64,000 bases of DNA from Bathynomus jamesi (Eukaryota; Arthropoda; Malacostraca; Isopoda; Cirolanidae), in contig JAJOZX010006161.1 of the NCBI GenBank assembly GCA_023014485.1, forward strand, positions 124,001 to 188,000, read 5' to 3'. A model generated the notes under the pieces. The model was not told where the DNA came from and searched no databases. It worked only from the letters and a program-made list of their open reading frames with translations. Positions 32,283-43,080 of the stretch are shown here, piece after piece. How positions within the stretch are numbered: position 1 is the stretch's first letter; the number at the start of each line of letters is the position of its first letter. The position numbers and the translations under genes were made by a program.

Positions 32283-32288
<6 letters not shown>
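32157..32288. repeat. Long perfect hairpin A (57-bp arms)
   Basis: Arms 32157-32213 and 32232-32288 are exact complements with an 18-nt loop. The arm contains AAGCGCTTTCGT and CACGAAGGAAAGGAAACACA. Sequence GAAAATTATTTCACGAAAGT precedes both hairpins (32119, 32314). Related words (CGCTTTCGTC, CCTTCGTGGTTTTA) are familiar from Penelope-like element ends, so this is probably an inverted PLE terminal duplication. Confidence 0.8.
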
Positions 32289-32318
<30 letters not shown>

Positions 32319-32355
32319 ATTATTTCACGAAAGTGACACGTGAAAAATATTTATA

Positions 32356-32514
32356 AATAAAACCACGAAGGGAAAAGAAACACAAAGTGGTGCTCAAGCG
32401 CTTTCGTCTAATGACATCCTCAGGAACACTCAAGTGTTGAGTGTTCCTGAGGATGTCATTAGACGAAAGCGCTTGAGCACCACTTTGTGTTTCTTTTCCC
32501 TTCGTGGTTTTATT
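32356..32514. repeat. Long perfect hairpin B (78-bp arms)
   Basis: Arms 32356-32433 and 32437-32514 are exact complements around a 3-nt centre. It is a longer relative of hairpin A, with AAAGTGG for AAAATGG and GGGAAAAG for GGAAAGG. The right arm includes CTGAGGATGTCATTAGACGAAAG, a run that contains CTGAGGA and, after a GTC/GAC stem, GAAA. Confidence 0.8.
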
Positions 32515-32518
32515 CATC

Positions 32519-32553
<35 letters not shown>

Positions 32554-32559
32554 TATATA

Positions 32560-33360
32560 ACTTGCTTGAATGGTTTGTTTTTAGGGAAGCGTAGCTTAGC
32601 CAGGAATAGGAGGACGAAAAGATGGTACGTGTTTATTTACAGACGTTTCGGAAAAGTTCAATTTCCCTCATCAGTGCTAAAAAGTTTAAAAACAAAGAGA
32701 AATAAATAAGTATAATAAACAAAGACGAACAATATATTAAAATGGCGCGACAATTAGCGATAATTAGCGAGAATTAATAGTACGGTTACAATATATATTA
32801 AATTAGAAGATTAAAAATGAAATGATATAAAGTATAAAAGTATGGACAATAAGTGAAATATAAAACGGTTAAAAGGTGAAACAGAATTGAGGGGGTTCTT
32901 GCCAAATTGTTAACGTAATGAGAGACTAATTGTACAGAAGATTGGGAATAGTTGCTTGTTGAAAAAATTCCATATTAGAAAGATGGAGCCAGGCGGAGTG
33001 ATGGTGGATTTCTTTTGAGTTTGAGAGTTTATTTGGCGATGTTTAAATTGAAAGCGGACCTGTAGTCGTTGAGAGTTGGCTGGATACTGAGGATATAAAG
33101 GGACTCAAGTATGTGGAGGTCGATTAGTTGGTTGGCTGAATTAACGATTTTGAAATTGGAGGGAAGTAACGGGTGGTTGTAAAGGTGGCAATGATCCCTT
33201 ATTGCTGATTTGGAGGGTTTGTACATATGAAATAGGATCCCTCCTAAGGAGAGTAGTTTTACATTCAAGATAAAAACGAAGACGTAGAGCAAAAAAGTAA
33301 TTATATTGGCTGCAGCCGACGTTTCGGGCAACTCTACCCATCTTCAAGGCCTAACTAATA
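32560..33360 (-). mobile_element. Penelope-like element fragments (GIY-YIG end)
   Basis: The minus strand at 33029-33245 encodes SAIRDHCHLYNHPLLPSNFK...LHILESLYILSIQPTLNDYRS. This matches the usual C-terminus of the Penelope GIY-YIG endonuclease (S.I.dHc...gH...; ..ESl.I....P.lN). The words GACGTTTCGGAAAAGTTC...CCTCATCAGTGC (32642-32675) and GACGTTTCGGGCAACTC...ATCTTCAAGG (33318-33348) are typical of PLE termini. The reverse transcriptase is absent. A second frame at 33141-33347 overlaps where one fragment joins another near 33247. Confidence 0.65.
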
Positions 33361-34100
33361 GAGAGCTAAATTTAATAAATGACACAAAAGATATAAATGA
33401 CGAGAGTTAAAACTTAAACAAAGTACAAAAATTTAAATTATGCAAATAGAAAATACAAATTAGAAACAGGCTACAAGAAGATCAAGTCAAAAGTAAAATA
33501 TATAAATGACAAAAAATATAGGAATGATGATGTAAAACCTAATAGTGGACCGGCCAAAATTCAAAAATCGACTTTCAACGGCGTTTTTTGTTAATAGCAG
33601 ACACCCATGCTAAATCAGTGTACCAGTTGGTGAGGAATAAAATGCAGGTGGATGCCACTCTCGCTTTTGGCTTTGAAGGTCGTTTTCGAGGTTAAACTCC
33701 GCAAAAAATTATATTTTCTAATTTTAATTTAAAAAAAATATTCTGAGCCAATTGGTTTGACCAAATGTTTCATTTTTCCACACTTAGTGATAAAGAAGTA
33801 TGATGACACACTTATTCCATCCGAATTACCAACTTAAGGTCAAATTCAAGTTAATCACGACCGAAATTGTGCTAAAAATTTGTGATTTTTTATTTTAATT
33901 GGCCAAAAAAAAAATTGAGCAAGTCTGTTTGTCAAAACAATTTATTTTAACATGATTAGTGCCTAATAAGTTTGATGGCATGAATTAAGTACTCACAGTA
34001 ACAGAATTATCACAACTAAATCACAAAACAGTAAATATAGCCCCATAACTATACAGTTTACACACTAGTAACATCTACAGTTCACGTTTCTTGATGAACA
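33361..34100. other. AT-rich region with diverged internal duplication
   Basis: No gene. Segments near 33740-33830 and 33905-33990 are related (TTTTAATTTAAAAAAAATAT...TTAGTGATAAAGAAGTATGATG against TTTTAATTGGCCAAAAAAAA...TTAGTGCCTAATAAGTTTGATG). GGACCGGCCAAAATTC at 33549 faces GCGGACCC at 38270 in inverse sense and may be the left terminus of the Academ-like element. Confidence 0.4.
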
Positions 34101-34257
34101 GCACCGAAATGCTGCACTGATAGTCACAATTGTGTAGATTGCAATCACTTAAGAACAGAGTTATTAGTTCCTTACAGCACATTCCAGCTTCTCTCGATTT
34201 CAGTCCGGAAGAGAGACATAGATCTACTGTCCAGCTGGGTTACAGTAACCGCTGTCG

Positions 34258-37200
34258 TCACAACTTCATCGTACACTTCATCGTTTTCCTGAAGCAGTTG
34301 CATCTAGCTGTCTTGCACTTTTTCTTGCAACCACAAGCAACAAGCTGCAGGCTGGCTTCAGGGATTGGAGGAAATCTTGTCCACACTGGTAGGAGGCTCC
34401 CATCTTCCAACTTCCAGGCTGAAGTGTCCACCGGATCTTCAACATCTACGTGCTCTTTGTCAGCCTGTAGCCATATTTTGGCCTGATAGTTTGCCCGCTT
34501 GGCGTGGAGCTCCAGGGCATCCTTTGTCGGTGGGAGCATTTCCAGAGTCTTCTTGGCCTTCCCAAAAAGGTGAACTCTGGCGTCATCAACTGTGTGTTGT
34601 TCCGGGGTGTCATACAAATGACACAAACTTCTCAACATCTGCGATATCCCCATCTCGACCAATGGCGTGCAGCAGGAGTGGGTGGTCACTGAACACCTTC
34701 CAACACTTCTTTTTTCCATGACCACTGAAGGACGAGACTATTTCACACCCGGTCAAAGCGTGGAAGCTGACCAGGTTGTCCCTGACTGGGGGCGACAAAC
34801 TCTTGAATACATCGTGCACGGGGTAGCATTTTCGGTTCTTGGTCGTTCCGCACAGCATCCACACTTCAGCGACCTTGGTGCAAACGAAGTGAATCAGCAG
34901 CACCATTACATCAGTATCTCCGCACACTACCAGTATTCGTTCATAGCCCTGGGACGCTGCATCACATGAGTGAAGGATGAGCCTGGTGTCCGCCTCTTCA
35001 TGGTTGCTATGCAGTGGAATGTCATGTCGCCTGGTTGACCGTACTTCAGTGGCTTCAGAGAAGCCACCTCCTGTCACCAGCTGACATCTTTCTTGAAGAT
35101 CTCTGCCCTTCTCAGTGATGACGTTAGACAGAAACAAGGCTAGGTCGGCCTTGTTTGTATCCAGGGCCATGAAGTTTTTCCACACTTCAGGCAGTAAAAC
35201 TTGTGAGCCATCACTGACTTTCCGAATTGCTTTCTTCTTGCTTGCACGCTTTGTCCCGGTAACTGCTTTGATCGATCCTTCCCCTGCGTACCGATCAAAG
35301 ATGACATCAACTCTTGTGTGGTCATTGAAATAACTCGTCACGGCCTTAAAGAACATTTCAGCATAGTCGCCGAATGTCCGACAGCCGCCAGGCTTACCAA
35401 GAGCTTGGATGAGTGCATGGTCATCTATTATCACACAGATCTTCAGATCAGAGGTTGGAACCTCTAAGCTTATGGTCTGCTGAGCCATCAGGATGTTCAT
35501 CAGCTCAGACTTCGATGTCGAATTCATCTCTCCTCCTGCCTTCGCTAGACTAAATGGGACTGGGGACAGTTCATGCTTCAAGACGTTGACCATCTCCACC
35601 ATGCAACCTGCGGTCGCGGCAAGCAGTCAGGAGCCGCTGTCGTAGCTTTCTGTCAGCTTTGATGGTCTTCTGCATGTTCTGCTTGGTGGAAACTGTAGCT
35701 TTGTACACATCAGCGAAGGTTTTCGACCGATGTTTCTTCATCGCTTCATGGAAGCCTACTATCTGTTCAATCAGTCTCTCCTTCATGAAGCCGATTACAT
35801 GCTGCTTTCTTCGATCCTGAGCTGTCAGCAGGTTCTCCACAACATCTGTGGGTGCAGTGTCTTTGGTTGCCAGTGAAACAAGTTGGATGTTAGTGGCGGC
35901 ATCTGTATCTCCTGCTTCACTCACGTGAACTCTGAAGACGTCAAACTGCTTCAACTGCTGAACTAGCTTCATGACATGAGCGTCATGCCTAGTGCGAGAA
36001 GGCAGACTGTCAACCCGAGTGAAGGTGGCTTCCCCATCATCATCTTGAAGATTGAAGAGGCATCTTTTGTCTTGAGAGATGCGTGACCGCTCTGACCATG
36101 TGATGCAGAACCTGTCTCTTGCTTTGTCATTCTTTGTGATGCCGATGATACCATTGTGTGTCTTGCATGTACAATTTATCCATTCGGTTGCATGATCAGC
36201 TGGAATTTGGTTGAAGCGCTTCGCCGTCCTCTTGACGACAAAATTCTCATTACAGAACTCTGCATGAACTTCTGGTGCTGACTTCTCAGGACCTCTCATA
36301 TCAGCCAAGTAGACCGGCCCCCAACATGCATAGTTTGTGTGGTCATAGATAGTTAGCCAAGGCAGTATTGCAGCAAAGGCTTCTATGTGGAGACTCCACA
36401 TGTCATCTCTCTGAGCTCTGATGAAGGCCAGTAGGATCTCTACCATTTCCATGTAGGATGATCACAGCATGAAGTTGGGATTTTCAGAGTGCTGGTCATT
36501 GAATTCTTCCATGAGACTGGAATTTCTCATCTGCCAAAACGTCTGAGAAGTTGTCAACAGCATCCCGCATCTCATCTATGTCAGCTCTGTCTTTGAAAAG
36601 TGAAGCAAAATTGAGGGCAAGCTGTTTGATGTTCTCATCTCCGTTGCCAGTTGCAGCCAGCCATGACTCAAACATCTGCTACTTGATGCACCACAGTGCC
36701 TCATACGTCAGCTGGTGACCTCTCACAGCTCGGTAGTAGGCCTTGCCGTCCAGCATTGTCTCAGTGGTGTTAGCCGCGTACACACCTGCCTCTGTCCATA
36801 AGTCATCAAGTCCCACACTTTCTATGTGTTGACCAATGGCTTTCAGAAAGTTGAAGCAGATATGGAGGCCTCCCATGAGCAAGACCACCTTGGCAAATTT
36901 CGAGTTTGCCCAGACTAGTTCCTTACCCCTGCTGTACAGAGGCTGATCAGCAGTGATGATGGTGTACTTCTGGCTGACATACTCAGAAATGGCCATGAAA
37001 CGATTGATGACGGTGGTCATGGTGCCTGCAGGATTCGCAACATCCCGGCGGTCGTTACTGGTGGATCCGCAGTGCTGATAAGATTGATTGAATGCTCCCC
37101 AGCTTGGAACGGACATCGCTTCATCATGGATGCATGACACCCCCCAGGCCAAGTCCTTGGCACGTGCCCGGTCCCTCTCAGGTTCATGTGACAAGTCATC

Positions 37201-38081
37201 TCTGTCAGTGTCGTAGCCAGGAGGCGATGGCCTCTTGCCAAATAGAAGGGTAGCCTGGTCCAGCCTTTGGAACTCCTGTAGGTCATCAGGTTTGATAGAT
37301 TTCGATCTCTTATGCTTGCCACCCTTTTGGCCATGACTCTACTGTGGAGGGGGGCCTCTCTGCCATACCATCAGTTGAGTGCTGTGGAAGGTGTTCTTCC
37401 CGTCTAAGGTTGACTCCAAGACATCTATGTTGTCACAAAAGCAGTGAATCATTCTCTCTTTGACGATGGTGTCAGGTATGTAGACTCATCCATTCTCAGC
37501 ATACCTCTCCAGGATGTTCTGAGCGATGGTGGTGTCTATCCTTCTTACAATGTCGATACCAATAGTGTGATTTGCCGCGTGGAACAGATCTAGGAGTGCT
37601 TCTGAGCGGGTGGCTTGGTGAAGAGCAAGACCCAAGCCCACATACTTTGGTGTTAACTTTCGTTGGTTGGTGACTGCATAGACTATGTCCTGGGCAATGC
37701 TACACACACTCTGCTTCACTTTCTGGTCCTCTTCACTTCCCTCATCCATAGCATCCATTCCCCAAAAGAGCAATCCTAGAAACAGGTACAGACTGTCGGG
37801 TATGACGCGCTCAACATGTTCCTGATCAAGAGCTTGCCATGTCTCGGAGTGTTCAGCAGTTTCAAGATCACCTTCAGAGCCACGTGTACCAGATCTTGGA
37901 ATATGCTGCTAGTGGCACACATGCGGACATCAGCATCTTCAGTAGACTCTGACTCAGAGGTGACAGGACCTTGTTCACAAGACTTAGCCAGTGCTTTGGA
38001 GATGATGAAATCTAAGCTCTCTCCAGGGTAAATCAGCAGCGGGCCCCTTGACAATGGGCGTACAGCTGGCGTTTGATCCAA
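34258..38081 (-). pseudogene. Academ-like transposon protein with XPG/FEN-like nuclease domain
   Basis: One long protein (about 1250 residues) read from 38081 to 34258, in at least four frames. N-terminal part: ALHQATRSEALLDLFHAANH, VYIPDTIVKERMIHCFCDNI, VWANSKFAKVVLLMGGLHIC; middle: EWINCTCKTHNGI, HVMKLVQQLKQFDVFRVHVS. The 330-residue frame at 35602-34610 holds a nuclease-like set: IIDDHALIQAL, VIFDRYAGEGSIK, HEEADTRLILH, VVCGDTDVMVLLI and FHALTGCEIVSSFSGHGKK, resembling XPG/FEN-1 acidic motifs (EAxA, DxD, GxDxxxGIPGIG-like). The C-terminus has CGCKKKCKTARCNCFRKTMK, a Cys-rich zinc motif. Academ transposases are described with XPG-like nuclease and Cys-rich domains. Stops occur near 36450, 36680 and 37340. 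Start beyond 38081 is uncertain. Confidence 0.55.
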
Positions 38082-38099
38082 GCAGCCTTTGAACAGGTT

Positions 38100-38641
38100 C
38101 GTAGAACGTTGTTCTTCTGGAGTATTTCACTGTGATGCTGGTGTCATTACATATACTCTCGTATCTAACTTAGTTTATTTGGTGCTTATTTGCCTAAAAT
38201 AAGTTATTTGTCATTATGTGTAAAAATAAATGTACAGTAAACATTTTCGTCATGCTTCTTTTTTTTTTGCGGACCCTTGTAATAATTTTATTGCGCCATA
38301 ATTTTTATCAAGTCTATAATGTTTTATTAATATTTTATCTTCTTTAGAAAAGGGAATATTATCATTTTTATTGATTAAAATTATTTAGGCATCTGAAAAC
38401 AATAATTTAAAATGAGAAAAACATTAAATTTTTACGCGGAAATTCACTTTTTTTAGTCATTGCACGTTTGTGGCCATAAAATCTTTATTTTATGACCGAT
38501 TTTGATGAAATTTATTTTATACAACTGTGGGCTCTTTTATCTTTAGCTATATATAACATTTAAGGGTCCGGCAAAAAATACGGGCGTGAGAGCAATTTTC
38601 GTCATGCTCCTTTTTTTTTTGCGGACCCGATATATATAAAG
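38100..38641. other. Right flank of the Academ-like element with duplicated terminal motif
   Basis: ATTTTCGTCATGC(T/C)(T/C)C, a T run and GCGGACCC occur at about 38242-38276 and again at 38595-38628. GGGTCCGGCAAAAAATACGG at 38563 is their inverse. These look like repeated transposon termini. No coding region is seen. Confidence 0.4.
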
Positions 38642-39385
38642 CGGATGTGCCATAAAAAAAGGGGTACATTTTAAAAAAGCTATAAAATCAACATTTTTCA
38701 TTTAATTTTAATAAAACCTCTACACAATAAAACATATGTATTTATCTACACGCAAACAAGTTTTCAGACTAAAATATCAAATAATTCAAATTCTATTAAC
38801 ATTTAACGAAAGAGTATGATTTTTCTACTTAACATGCAAAAATTCTTAAACCTTTTTAATATTTTTTATAAAAATAATTTTTAGCGTAAAATTTACCCAA
38901 CAATATTAAAAAAAATTGTTCGAAATGATTTCCTTCCATTTCAATAACTTTTTTATTCTTGGCCGGAATTCATCTATGGATCGATTTACTTGTTCCTGTG
39001 GAAGCTCTTCCCATTTTTGAATGATGATCTCGCGTAAATAAGCGACATCTTTTATCCTAGTCCTGTAGACTCGCTCTGCTAAGTTCTACCATATTCCGGC
39101 CAAGAATAAAAAAGTTATTGAAATGGAAGGAAAACACTTCGAACAATTATTTTAATAATTTCAGGTAAATTTTACGTTAAAAATTATTTTTATAAACAAT
39201 ATTAAAAAGGTTTAATAATTTTTGCATGTTAAGTAGTAAAATCATACTATTTAGTTAAATGTTGATAGAATTTGAATTATTTGATATTTTACTCTGTTTT
39301 ATTGTGGAGAAGTTTTATTAAAATTAAATGACAAATGTTGATTTTATAGCCTTTTTAAAACGTACCCTTTTTTATGGCACACCCG
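38642..39385 (-). mobile_element. Fold-back Tc1-like element with roughly 300-bp inverted arms
   Basis: Arms 38642-38967 and 39094-39385 are inverted complements, about 85-90 percent alike by eye. The outer ends are CGGATGTGCCATAAAAAAAG and, inverted, CGGGTGTGCCATAAAAAA. The 125-bp centre plus the left arm encode, on the minus strand, RIKDVAYLREIIIQKWEELP and SIDEFRPRIKKVIEMEG, the C-terminal end typical of Tc1 transposases. It is therefore a palindromic derivative of a Tc1-like end. Confidence 0.75.
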
Positions 39386-39394
39386 TTATATATG

Positions 39395-39421
39395 CGTGTG
39401 TGTGTGTGTGTGTGTGTGTGC

Positions 39422-39457
<36 letters not shown>
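39395..39457. repeat. GT microsatellite
   Basis: (GT)n with a single CGCG interruption. The open frames across it are artefacts of the repeat. Confidence 0.9.
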
Positions 39458-39529
39458 TCAGTCAGCTAGTCTGCCGCCCAGCCAACCTTTCATCACGACT
39501 GGTGGTATTCCAAAGCCATTCATGTGTAT

Positions 39530-41275
39530 TAGGGTGGTCCTTAGCTATTATAGGAGAAAATTCAAGTTACGAAATTTAACTGCGCTACCCTCGGATTTCG
39601 TTAGAAATATCGAAAAATAGTAGCAGACAAAATTTCACATGAATTGGAGAATATTTACTGGCGACACATTTGGGTGATCCTTATTTTTGAACTTTCGAAA
39701 TTCAATGCGGTAACCCCTGGATATTGTTACTAGTCTCAAAAAAGTGCTGTAAGCAAAATTTTAGCTCAATCGGCTTATATTATCTGCTATATTATCTTAA
39801 TGTTTCCCCCATAAGGGGAGAAAACTGAACGGCCTTCAATGACCTTCATCAGTCATCGACAATTGCAAGTATTTGTACTTCCGGTGTTTGTTTGTCTCCT
39901 GCACATTTGGGTTCAGAACACTGTATCTCTAATATTATCTCTTGGATGTTGCTATTTTGTGTATTAACGGAGTGTTCCTTCTTCCTCAGGTGAATCTCGA
40001 GAATGTCATCGACAAGGACGATCAGGAATTGATTGGAGGAAGACTTCCTTCTTCAGGAGAAGTACTCCAGCACCTGTTCCACCAGCTCCGAAATGAGAAA
40101 ATGTCCCTCAGTGAGGCTGTAACGACTGTTTGCCGAGATGTGGGGGACTTTTGGGAGAGGGCCGGGATTCCGACCACGGCAAACAGAAACATCATCCCGA
40201 AGATCGAAGATCTGTATGAAGATTGGTGGGGTCTTCAAAAGACGAAGATTACGAAGTCGGAGGCAGAAAAAAGGAAGAGGGAGGCTTTCCTTCAGAAATT
40301 GGAGGAACTCTTCGACGTCGCCCATGCCGATGCCAACAACCTTATAAAAGATGAAGAGGACAAGGAGTTCCTGATGGCGCAGATGGAGAAAGGAAGGCGG
40401 AGCTGCATGATGGGAGTGGATAAGAAGCAGGCGGAGAAGGAGTCCTGGAAGTTGAGCCGAAGCCGCGCTGAGACAGCACGTCAGGAACAGGACATGAAAC
40501 GCCGCTAAGAAGAAGCCAACGTGGTGGAGCTGGAGAGCTCTTCCAGTAGCAGCGTCCATGAGACGACGAGCGATGATGGCTCTACAGTAGCGGGTCCTTC
40601 TACCTCCATGGCGGCACCTCCGAAGTGACGACGAGCCTCTGGATCCCCGTTGACTCCAGCGATAGCCGCAGCATTGGATCGTACCAAGGCCACCGATTGC
40701 AATGCTGCATACATCCTGACGGCGGCTGCTTCTACCTATGGTATGGACGAGACCTATCGTCGGTGGCTCTGAACCGGCAAAGTGTCCGCCGAGCCCACAT
40801 GAAGTTGCGTCAGGAGACAGCTGAAGTCTTGAAGGAGTCCTTCGATCCAAATGTGTCCCTCATTATCCATTGGGATGGTGAGGTCATTCCCGATCTCGCT
40901 GGTGGCAATGGCGTTGAGCGTCTTTCGATCCTTCTTTCTGGCGAAGGAGTATTGAAACTGCTATGCGTGCCCAAACTGCCTTCTGTTACGGGCGAAACCA
41001 TATGGAATGCCTTCATCGAGGCTCTGGATAAGTTGGTTATTTCAGATCGTGTCAGAGGCATGTCCTTCGATACAACGGCAAGCAACACGGGAGTTCGGAG
41101 AGGAGCTTGCACACTCATCCAGCAAAGGTTCGACGTTAAACTCCTCCATCTTGCCTACCGTCACCACATGCTGGAAATTGTGGCCGAGCAAGTCTTCACT
41201 CTCTGCTTCAGGTCTTCCTCTGGTCCAGACATCTCCCTCTTCAAGAAGTTGAAGCAGAGGTGCGTGTTTTTACTT
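39530..41275 (+). mobile_element. TAGGG element copy 2, 3' truncated
   Basis: The left terminus TAGGGTGGTCCTTAGC begins at 39530, like TAGGGTGGATCAC of copy 6. It has a 460-bp leader, then a 3' splice site (CTTCCTCAG at 39981-39989) and the transposase-like exon. Homology stops just after the 5' splice site at 41260, so the 3' half is missing. Confidence 0.6.
39990..41259 (+). pseudogene. TAGGG element transposase, copy 2 (FDTTASN subfamily)
   Basis: The exon opens after CAG at 39989. Domain order: GRLPSSGEVLQHLFHQL; DFWERAGIPT; a KxRExFLQKLEELFDVAHAD region; EEDKEFLMAQMEKGRRSCMM; stops at 40506 and 40626; a frame change near 40740; then SLIIHWDGEVIPD (candidate first Asp), MSFDTTASNTGVRRGAC (second Asp), and HLAYRHHMLEIV. 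In copies 3 and 6 the last motif is CRHH; here Cys has become Tyr. It ends LFKKLKQ plus AG, followed by GTGCGT, a good 5' splice site (phase 2). The downstream exons with RW and Glu motifs are absent. Confidence 0.55.
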
Positions 41276-41329
41276 GAATGACTTCGAACCGCTACAGAGA
41301 GTAGCCGTTAAATCTATATTTTTAACTTT

Positions 41330-41657
41330 CGGACCACATTGTCACAGACGTGAACCATTTCTTTCACGAAGAATCGAATAGGGGCCGGTCCAGGGACCCT
41401 TCTCTGAACCCTTCCATAGATAGTAAAATTTGCCGATGAGAGACATTTTCTTCGTCCTTACTTCCACGGCGACGGTACGACGTACGGGACTGAACTCGAA
41501 GTACCGGGTGTATCGCCAGCCCCCTACACGTGCCACCGTCGTTTGGGAGGCTGCTGGGCCTTAGATTTCTCCCGACAGGGGTGCGCAATTTCTGTGAGAT
41601 GACCTAAGAAAACTTTAAAGAACGCAGTAGTGTGTGATCGCCAACTAGTGCTGATTC

Positions 41658-41695
<38 letters not shown>

Positions 41696-42250
41696 GCAGT
41701 TGGTATCATCATTACATAAGGCTTTATAAGCAAATTTGTCATTGCTATTTATTAACAATGGTAAAAGAAAATTTAAATTTTTTATTGCATTATTGTCATT
41801 CGAATAATAATAGTAATAATAATAATAATGATAGCTTGTATCATATTTACATAAAGTTTAATAAGCAAATTTTTGTCATTCACATTTATTAACATAATGC
41901 TAAAAGACAACCAAGTTTATTTTTTATCTAATTTAAGTTTATGTCGTATCTAATTTAACTGAGAAATTTTCTTCCTACTTCTTTCGACGCCGACGGTCCA
42001 ACGTAGGCGACTGAGCTCGACGTACGCAGTGTATCGCCAGCCCCTAAACGTGCCATCGTCGTTTGGGAGGCCGCTGGGCCTTAGATTTCCCACGACAGGT
42101 GTTCGCAATTTCTGCGAGAAATTTTACATCAGAAAAAAATCTTTAAAGAAAATCCCACATCACTTGACAGCTTTTCGATATCACCTGACAGCGCCTTTCG
42201 ACATCGCCCAAGAGATAGCGATAGCAGATCAAGATGTGGGTTTTTTTTAT
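41330..42250. repeat. Two diverged copies of an unidentified repeat
   Basis: About 41450-41590 and 41980-42110 align: GTGTATCGCCAGCCCC(T)A, ACGTGCCA(C/T)CGTCGTTTGG, GAGGC(T/C)GCTGGGCCTTAGAT are shared. They are about 530 bp apart in direct orientation. No frame or family is recognised. CAGCGATTCCCAACC at 42256 resembles a hAT terminus, but no partner is found. Confidence 0.6.
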
Positions 42251-42500
42251 AGTGCAGCGATTCCCAACCAATCGAGTCGACCGGCCACTAGTCGACCGGC
42301 CACATAAAATTTAATAAGGAAATTTTTGTTGTTCACATTTATTAACATTGCTAAAAGACAAGGAAGTTTAGTTTTTTATCTAATTTAACTGTCATTCGAA
42401 TAATAGGTGGTATCGTCTTTACATAAGGTTTAATAAGCAAATTGTGATTCACATTTATTAACATAATAGTAAAAGAAAAGGTTAATTTTTTATTTAATTT
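41655..42500. repeat. AAT microsatellite and degenerate tandem repeat (about 110-140 bp)
   Basis: Units contain ATTCGAATAATA, then (AAT)n, then TTTACATAAGGTTTAATAAGCAAATTTTTG, then CACATTTATTAACATAAT and TTTTTTATCTAATTTAA. Copies: about 41655-41790, 41795-41960, 42300-42390 (partial) and 42391-42500. (AAT)n is longest at 41659-41695. Confidence 0.65.
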
Positions 42501-42639
42501 AACTTTACACACAGTAGTATATGAATATTTTTTGTGTCTAATGTTATTACAAATAAATGAAGTTTAATTTGATATTTTTCACTGATTTTTTTTGCAAGCA
42601 TTTTAAAACGAGCTTTTGAAATTTTTTTCCTATTCTTTC

Positions 42640-43080
42640 AGGTAAGAGTTTTTAGTTCCTGCATTGGTGGCTGGAATGTTTGGTCTGCCACTTGTTTTTT
42701 AATTCCTCCTAAATAATTTCCTATTATCCTTTCCATTATGTCAGCATTATTCCAAGTTGGATCAATAACAAGTGGCAGGCCTCCTTGTTTCCTTTTCAGA
42801 CATCTCCGTATGAACTTCAGCGGTTACGGTTGTCGTCATGGCCCTGGTGGTGGTGAATACCGCTCGGACCAGTTACGCTGTAATCTGGCTGCTGCCCCTG
42901 CTCCTCCTCCTCTTCGCGGAGGACATTCTGCAAGAAGTTTCTTACATTTTCTTTGGGTGGTTGTTGCTCCTCCTCCTCCTCGTGCTCCTGGTTATCATGA
43001 TACCTTTCCTTTCAACCTTTCAAAGGTTCCGCGCGATGATTCCTCATTTCACGAAGGTCAAGCTTGTCGCCCCTCCTCTC
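42640..43080 (-). other. Glu-rich coding remnant beside the LINE
   Basis: The minus strand holds an acidic frame (EHEEEEEQQPPKENVRNFLQ, NVLREEEEEQGQQP) ending at a TGA near 42828. It is not recognisable as a domain. It may belong to a host or transposon protein and lies next to the 3' end of the LINE. Confidence 0.25.

Noticed and set aside
34130..34721. Plus-strand frames opposite the Academ-like ORF
   Set aside because: They are antisense to a continuous conserved minus-strand protein and share no motif with any family.
39328..39620. Cys/Val-rich frames over the GT tract
   Set aside because: They are products of the (GT)n microsatellite.
42256..42300. hAT terminus CAGCGATTCCCAACC
   Set aside because: No partner terminus or 8-bp duplication is visible.
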